From positions 1-61,327 of the forward strand of contig CAJFFP010000009.1 of the NCBI GenBank assembly GCA_904373325.1: a stretch of DNA of 61,327 nucleotides, in the 5' to 3' direction. Positions within the stretch are counted from its first letter, which is position 1. Every line of letters starts with the position of its first letter. Positions 56,830 through 61,327 of this stretch are shown here, piece by piece. Both the position numbers and the translations under genes were made by a program. This DNA comes from Candidatus Gallimonas merdigallinarum. GTDB lineage: Bacteria; Bacillota; Clostridia; Christensenellales; Borkfalkiaceae. Below the pieces are notes generated by a model that saw only the letters and a list, made by a program, of their open reading frames with translations, was not told the origin of the DNA and searched no databases.

Positions 56830-59457
56830 ATGAAGGATTTCATCGTCAACGATGAGGAATCGCTCGCGAAGATGCTTGCGCGCGTCAGAGCGGCGCAGGA
56901 GAAATTTGCGACCTACACGCAGGAGCAGGTGGATAAGATCTTCTTCCATGCGGCGGTTGCTGCAAACAAAATGCGTATTCCTCTCGCAAAGATGGCAGTG
57001 GAAGAGACGGGCATGGGCGTCGTCGAAGACAAGGTCATCAAGAACCACTATGCGGCGGAGTACATTTACAACGCGTATAAGGACACCAAGACCTGCGGCG
57101 TGATCGAGCGCGACGAGGGCTTCGGTCTTACGCGCATTGCGGAGCCTGTCGGCGTGCTTGCCGCAGTCATTCCCACGACCAACCCCACGTCTACGGCGAT
57201 CTTCAAATCGCTCATCTGCCTGAAAACGAGAAACGGTCTCATCATCTCGCCTCACCCCCGCGCAAAGAAATGCACCATCGAGGCGGCGAGGATCGTTCTC
57301 GAAGCGGCGGTGGAAGCGGGCGCGCCCGAAGACATCATCGGCTGGATCGATCAGCCTACCGTTCCGCTCTCCGGCATGATCATGCGCGAAGCGGATATGA
57401 TCCTTGCAACGGGCGGTCCCGGCATGGTCAAGGCGGCGTATTCTTCCGGCAAACCCGCGCTCGGCGTCGGCGCCGGCAATACGCCTGCGATCATCGATTC
57501 CTCGGCGGACATCAAGCTCGCGGCTTCTTCCATTCTTCACTCCAAGACGTTCGATAACGGCATGATCTGCGCTTCCGAGCAGTCGACCATCGTTCTTGCG
57601 GACGTCTACGACGAGTTCAAGAAGGAAATGCAGCTTCGCGGCGCATACTTCCTGACCCCCGAAGAGACGGAGAAGGTCAGAAAGACCATCATCATCAACG
57701 GCGCGCTCAACGCCAAGATCGTCGGCCAGAGCGCCTGCACGATCGCGGAGCTTTCGGGCTTCAAGGCGCCCGCGGGCAGCAAAGTGCTCGTCGGCGAAGT
57801 GGAGTCGGTCGAGCTTTCCGAAGAGTTCGCGCACGAGAAACTTTCTCCCGTGCTCGCTATGTACAAGGCGCAGACCTTTGAAGAGGCTGTCGCCAAGGCG
57901 GACAGGCTGATCAAAGACGGCGGTCTCGGACACACGTCCTCGCTTTATATCAACGTCGAGACGGGCGCAGATAAGATCGCGTACTTCCGTTCGATCATGA
58001 AGACCTGCCGTATCGTCATCAATACGCCTTCCTCGCAGGGCGGCATCGGCGATCTTTACAACTTCAAGATGCCCCCGTCGCTCACGCTCGGCTGCGGCTC
58101 GTGGGGCGGCAACTCCGTCTCCGAGAACGTCGGCGTCAAGCACCTCATCAATATCAAGACCGTTGCGGAGAGGAAGGAAAATATGTTGTGGTTCAGAGCA
58201 CCCGAAAAGGTTTATTTCAAGCGCGGCTGCCTCGGCGTTGCCCTCAAAGAGCTTGGAAAGCAGGTTTATAACAAGAAGAAGGCGTTCATCGTTACGGACG
58301 GGTTCCTGTATCAGAGCGGCTTCACCAAGAAGATCACCGATATTCTGGACGCAGAGGGGATCACGCACGCAACGTTCTTCAACGTCACGCCCGATCCTAC
58401 GCTCGCCTGCGCGAACGAGGGCGTCAAGCAGATGCGCGACTTCGCTCCCGACGTGATCATCGCGATCGGCGGCGGTTCGCCTATGGATGCTGCGAAGATC
58501 ATGTGGGTGATGTACGAGCATCCCGAAGTGGACTTCCAGGATATGGCAATGCGCTTCATGGATATCCGCAAGCGCGTCTATACCTTCCCGCACATGGGCG
58601 ACAAGGCGCTCTTCGTCGCGATCCCCACGACGGCAGGTACCGGTTCGGAAGTTACGCCTTTCGCCGTCATCACGGATGAAAAGACGGGTACGAAGTATCC
58701 TCTTGCCGACTATGAGCTCATGCCCGATATGGCGATCATCGACGCCGACCTGATGATGAATATCCCCAAGGGACTTACTTCCTGCTCGGGTATCGACGCG
58801 ATGAGCCACGCGCTCGAAGCGATCGCGTCCGTTATGGCGACCGATTTCACGAACGGTATTGCGAAGGAAGCGGCAAGACTTATTTTCGAGTATCTGCCCA
58901 GCGCATACGAGAAGGGCGCGCACGATGCGGAAGCGCGCGAGCGTATGGCGAACGCTTCCACCATGGCAGGTATGGCGTTTGCGAACGCGTTCCTCGGCGT
59001 CTGCCACTCCATGGCGCACAAGCTCGGTTCCTACTGGCATATCCCTCACGGTATGGCGAACTCGCTCATGCTTGAAGAAGTCATCCGCTTCAACAGCGCA
59101 GAGCAGCCTACCAAGATGGGTACGTTCCCGCAGTACGCATATCCTCAGTGCAAGGCGCGTTATGCGGACGTCGCGCGCTACGTCGGGCTGAAAGGCAAGA
59201 ACGACGACGAGCTGGTCGAAGCGCTCATCAAGAAACTTCATGAGCTTCAAGAGGCGATCGGTCAGCCCAAGACGATCAAAGACGCGCTTGCAGGCAAGGT
59301 CACGGAAGAGGAGTTCCTCGCCCGTCTCGACCAGATGACCGAAGACGCGTTCGACGATCAGTGCACGGGTGCGAACCCTCGTTATCCGCTCATGAGCGAG
59401 ATCAAGGAAATGTACCTGAACGCTTACTACGGCCGTCAGAACCGCAAGAAGAAGTAA
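56830..59457 (+). CDS. adhE: Bifunctional acetaldehyde-CoA/alcohol dehydrogenase
   Basis: AdhE reduces acetyl-CoA to acetaldehyde and then to ethanol, consuming two NADH. The 875-residue protein has the N-terminal aldehyde dehydrogenase (about 1-440), with the catalytic cysteine in NGMICASEQS (about residue 246) and NAD-binding ATGGPGMVKAAYSSGKP. The C-terminal iron-dependent alcohol dehydrogenase (about 455-870) has GGGSPMDAAK, GTGSEVTPFAVI, and metal-site histidines in GVCHSMAHKLG and IPHGMANS. AdhE forms spirosomes in other bacteria. CGGAGGTAG precedes the ATG. Co-transcription with rex places it under redox control. Confidence 0.97.
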   Translation: MKDFIVNDEESLAKMLARVRAAQEKFATYTQEQVDKIFFHAAVAANKMRIPLAKMAVEETGMGVVEDKVIKNHYAAEYIYNAYKDTKTCGVIERDEGFGLTRIAEPVGVLAAVIPTTNPTSTAIFKSLICLKTRNGLIISPHPRAKKCTIEAARIVLEAAVEAGAPEDIIGWIDQPTVPLSGMIMREADMILATGGPGMVKAAYSSGKPALGVGAGNTPAIIDSSADIKLAASSILHSKTFDNGMICASEQSTIVLADVYDEFKKEMQLRGAYFLTPEETEKVRKTIIINGALNAKIVGQSACTIAELSGFKAPAGSKVLVGEVESVELSEEFAHEKLSPVLAMYKAQTFEEAVAKADRLIKDGGLGHTSSLYINVETGADKIAYFRSIMKTCRIVINTPSSQGGIGDLYNFKMPPSLTLGCGSWGGNSVSENVGVKHLINIKTVAERKENMLWFRAPEKVYFKRGCLGVALKELGKQVYNKKKAFIVTDGFLYQSGFTKKITDILDAEGITHATFFNVTPDPTLACANEGVKQMRDFAPDVIIAIGGGSPMDAAKIMWVMYEHPEVDFQDMAMRFMDIRKRVYTFPHMGDKALFVAIPTTAGTGSEVTPFAVITDEKTGTKYPLADYELMPDMAIIDADLMMNIPKGLTSCSGIDAMSHALEAIASVMATDFTNGIAKEAARLIFEYLPSAYEKGAHDAEARERMANASTMAGMAFANAFLGVCHSMAHKLGSYWHIPHGMANSLMLEEVIRFNSAEQPTKMGTFPQYAYPQCKARYADVARYVGLKGKNDDELVEALIKKLHELQEAIGQPKTIKDALAGKVTEEEFLARLDQMTEDAFDDQCTGANPRYPLMSEIKEMYLNAYYGRQNRKKK

Positions 59458-59478
59458 GCGTCAGCAATAACCGGAAAA

Positions 59479-59510
59479 AAGGGCAGGGAAATACCTTGCC
59501 CTTATTCGGG
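59479..59510 (+). terminator. Possible weak terminator after adhE
   Basis: Stem AAGGGCAGGG/CCTTGCCCTT (59479-59488 and 59494-59503, with one G-U pair) is followed by ATTCGGG, so the U-run is missing. Some read-through into the hydrogenase gene is plausible. The remaining 59511-59602 holds a 26-codon open frame (59515-59595) with no ribosome-binding site, which I do not call a gene. Confidence 0.45.
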
Positions 59511-59602
59511 TTAAAATGTTTGAAAAGCTGCTTTGCAAGCTGCCGCCGCGCAGTGCGGAAAGCGCTTCCAAACGCGTCAGAGGAATTTATTCATAGGAGA
59601 TT

Positions 59603-61117
59603 ATGAAAATGAGAGGTCTGGAAACTTCGGTAAAAAAACTGAGGCGGCAGGTCTTTGTCGAGGTCGCCAAAGTTGCGTTTGAATCGGAAAACGTCGCGAG
59701 CGATCTGGAAGAAATCCCTTATAAGATCACGCCTACGGAAACGCCCATGTATCGCGAGAGCATTTACCGCGAACGCGCGATTGCGTCGGAGCGCGTCCGT
59801 CTTGCGATGGGTATGTCGCTCAATCCGCAGGACCGCCCCGCGCACATCACAAACGGGCTGAACGCGAGCAATATCTCGGACAGCTACTACGAACCGCCGC
59901 TCATGCAGGTCATTCCCTCGGCGTGCGATCGCTGCGAAGAGAACAAGTATGAAGTGAGCGACCAGTGCCGCGGCTGCGTTGCGCGATATTGCATGACGGT
60001 CTGTCCGAAGGGCGCGATTTCCGTGGATACAAAGACGGGGAAAGCCGTTATCGATCAGAACAAGTGCATTAAGTGCGGGAAGTGCAAAGCCGCCTGCCCG
60101 TACGAGGCGATCGCGCACAGAACGCGTCCTTGCGCGCAGGCGTGCGGCGTCAAGGCGATTTCCAGCGACGGGCTCGGGCGCGCGAGCATCGACCCGAAGA
60201 AGTGCGTCGGCTGCGGTCAGTGCATGGTCAGCTGCCCGTTCGGCGCGATTGCCGATAAGTCGCAGATCTTCCAGCTGATCCGCGCAATCAAGAAGGGGGA
60301 TGAAGTCGTGGCGGAAGTTGCGCCCTCCATCGTCGGTCAGTTCGGCTCTAACGTTACGCTCTGGAAAATCAAAGCCGCGCTCAAAGACATCGGCTTCAAG
60401 GAAGTGTACGAAGTGGCGCACGGCGCAGACGTGGGCGCAGCTACCGAGGCGCACCACTACGCGACGGAAGTCGCAACGGGGAAACTCCCGTTCCTGCTGA
60501 CTTCCTGCTGCCCCGCGTGGAGTATGCTTGCAAAGTTGCAGTTCCCCGATATGGTGGATAAAGTATCCAGCGCGCTTACGCCCATGGTCGCAACGTCGCG
60601 CTCCATCAAACAGCTCCGTCCCAACTCGCGCGTGGTCTTTATCGGACCGTGCGCGGCGAAGAAGCTGGAAGCGCGCCGCCGTACCGTGCGAAGCGACGTC
60701 GATTTCGTCATCACGTTCGAGGAGCTCGCCGCAATTTTTGAGGCGAAGGGAATCGATTTCAGCACCTACGATAAGGAAGATCCCATTCACGACGCGACAG
60801 CCGCAGGGCGCGGTTACGGCGTCGCGGGCGGCGTCGCCGCCGCCGTCGGCGCGTGCGTCAAGGAATATTATCCCGACGTCGAAGTCAAGATCGAGCATGC
60901 GGAAGGGCTGGAAGAGTGCAAGAAGATGCTGCTTCTTGCAAAACTCGGCAAGAAGAACGGCTGTCTGATCGAGGGTATGGGGTGCCCGGGCGGCTGCGTT
61001 GCCGGCGCAGGCGTGAACGCCTCCGTCGAAAAGGGTGCCGCGGAACTTCGCCGCTTCGTCGCAGACTCCACGAAGAAACTTCCCGAGAAGGATCTTTACG
61101 AAATTCAGCTCCCTTAA
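59603..61117 (+). CDS. Monomeric [FeFe] hydrogenase, group B-like
   Basis: This 504-residue protein makes or oxidises H2 with ferredoxin as the likely partner. Its N-terminal third holds cysteine clusters for several 4Fe-4S centres: CDRCEENKYEVSDQC..CVARYC (about 108-134), CIKCGKCKAACP (155-166) and CVGCGQCMVSCP (201-212). The H-cluster motifs are L1 TSCCPAW (300-306), L2 FIGPCAAKKLE (346-356) and L3 EGMGCPGGC (457-465). L2 has Gly where group A enzymes have Met, and L3 differs from the usual ACPGGC, as seen in group B. AGGAGA precedes the ATG. With rex and adhE it forms an electron-disposal locus. Confidence 0.93.
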   Translation: MKMRGLETSVKKLRRQVFVEVAKVAFESENVASDLEEIPYKITPTETPMYRESIYRERAIASERVRLAMGMSLNPQDRPAHITNGLNASNISDSYYEPPLMQVIPSACDRCEENKYEVSDQCRGCVARYCMTVCPKGAISVDTKTGKAVIDQNKCIKCGKCKAACPYEAIAHRTRPCAQACGVKAISSDGLGRASIDPKKCVGCGQCMVSCPFGAIADKSQIFQLIRAIKKGDEVVAEVAPSIVGQFGSNVTLWKIKAALKDIGFKEVYEVAHGADVGAATEAHHYATEVATGKLPFLLTSCCPAWSMLAKLQFPDMVDKVSSALTPMVATSRSIKQLRPNSRVVFIGPCAAKKLEARRRTVRSDVDFVITFEELAAIFEAKGIDFSTYDKEDPIHDATAAGRGYGVAGGVAAAVGACVKEYYPDVEVKIEHAEGLEECKKMLLLAKLGKKNGCLIEGMGCPGGCVAGAGVNASVEKGAAELRRFVADSTKKLPEKDLYEIQLP

Positions 61118-61140
61118 AGCTGATTTTACGCCGTCTGCAA

Positions 61141-61160
61141 AGTACTATGCCTGAAATAAT
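61141..61160 (+). repeat. 20-bp intergenic repeat, copy 4 (most diverged)
   Basis: AGTACTATGCCTGAAATAAT, 23 nt after the hydrogenase stop. Its right half has lost the palindrome (GAAATA in place of GACATA). Confidence 0.7.
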
Positions 61161-61182
61161 ATGACAATATATGTCATATTAT
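61156..61182. repeat. 11-bp AT-rich inverted repeat beside repeat copy 4
   Basis: ATAATATGACA (61156-61166) and TGTCATATTAT (61172-61182) are perfectly complementary around ATATA. The arms carry TGTCATA/TATGACA, related to the half-sites of the 20-bp repeat it abuts. It could be a regulator site or an RNA hairpin. Confidence 0.55.
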
Positions 61183-61198
61183 CCATGCAAAATCACTG

Positions 61199-61235
61199 AA
61201 AAGTGCGCAGGGAGTTTTCCCTGCGCACTTTTTGT
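61199..61235 (+). terminator. Hydrogenase terminator
   Basis: Perfect 12-bp stem AAGTGCGCAGGG/CCCTGCGCACTT (61201-61212 and 61219-61230), followed by TTT. Confidence 0.93.
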
Positions 61236-61245
61236 ATTTAGAAAG

Positions 61246-61327
61246 CCCCCAGATAGTCTGGGGGTTCAGTAGAGGCTTATGCCGATGAGTAAAATAAAGG
61301 CTTCCCCTTGGGGGGAAGCTCCGCCGA
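61246..61327. repeat. Hairpin repeats at the right window edge, REP/IS200-like
   Basis: CCCCCAGA-TAG-TCTGGGGG (61246-61264) is followed by GTTCAGTAGAGGCTTATGCCGATGAG (as two adjoining blocks) and then GCTTCCCC-TTGG-GGGGAAGC (61300-61319). The first hairpin plus GTTC resembles the hairpin at the left window edge. The second, with following CCGCCG, looks like a dispersed repeat of the kind seen in gut Clostridia. The element continues past the window. Confidence 0.45.

Noticed and set aside
59515..59595. 26-codon open frame before the hydrogenase gene
   Set aside because: No ribosome-binding site, no promoter, and no recognisable features.
1..61327. CRISPR array, prophage, integrase or restriction system
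   Set aside because: No regularly spaced direct repeats, phage structural genes, recombinases or restriction/methylation genes are visible on either strand.

Overview
The window looks like a chromosomal segment from a GC-rich, anaerobic, fermentative, endospore-forming member of the Clostridia (Firmicutes/Bacillota). The evidence is a pyruvate:ferredoxin oxidoreductase, a bifunctional AdhE next to Rex and a group B-like [FeFe] hydrogenase, the spore genes spoVAC, yabP and yabQ, an ECF transporter module followed by truA, and sigma-A-type promoters with 17-bp spacers almost everywhere. A host-associated uncultured order such as Christensenellales/Borkfalkia-like bacteria would fit, but that is a guess from gene content. 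No prophage, CRISPR array, rRNA or complete insertion sequence is visible. Both window edges carry hairpin-rich sequence resembling dispersed REP/IS200-type repeats.

Layout. 0.1-4.1 kb: a MarR-controlled heterodimeric multidrug-type ABC exporter. 4.2-8.1 kb: an AraC regulator divergent from galT-galK, whose leader holds an attenuator-like terminator. 8.1-10.8 kb: a secreted protein, an isolated spoVAC with a possible SigG promoter, a DUF1858 protein and ribokinase. 10.9-14.8 kb: nifJ with a ~290-nt structured leader. 15-18.4 kb: ecfA1-ecfA2-ecfT-truA. 18.4-22.9 kb: a membrane protein with a low-complexity tail, mnmE, a LysR regulator, an alpha/beta hydrolase and tRNA-Ser(GGA). 22.9-28.3 kb (minus strand): secG, rnr, smpB, metY and metA. 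28.4-34.8 kb: aroK, a panE-like gene, gltX, thyA-folA and typA. 34.9-37.5 kb: yabP-yabQ-divIC, ppx and an M50-like membrane protease. 37.5-47.5 kb: small regulators, a GH127 glycosidase, aroA, tyrA, rho and a ROK kinase. 47.6-53.2 kb: a PadR/coiled-coil/membrane fusion, a YkvI-like permease and an SsuABC-like importer. 53.3-61.1 kb: valS, then rex-adhE-hydrogenase.

The genes suggest a sugar fermenter (galactose, ribose, glucose, probably arabinofuranosides) that oxidises pyruvate through ferredoxin and disposes of electrons as ethanol and H2. Rex appears to sense NADH at an operator overlapping its own start site. Methionine is made by direct sulfhydrylation of O-acetylhomoserine.

Two patterns cut across the region. 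First, about eight genes have a well-formed promoter whose -10 box ends 6-7 nt before the start codon and no Shine-Dalgarno sequence, so they are probably translated from leaderless mRNAs. Second, an imperfect 20-bp intergenic sequence, AGTACTATGYCWGRMATAAT, occurs four times on the same strand between 34.8 and 61.2 kb. It is unexplained. The other main candidates for new biology are the membrane-anchored PadR protein and the galT and nifJ leaders.
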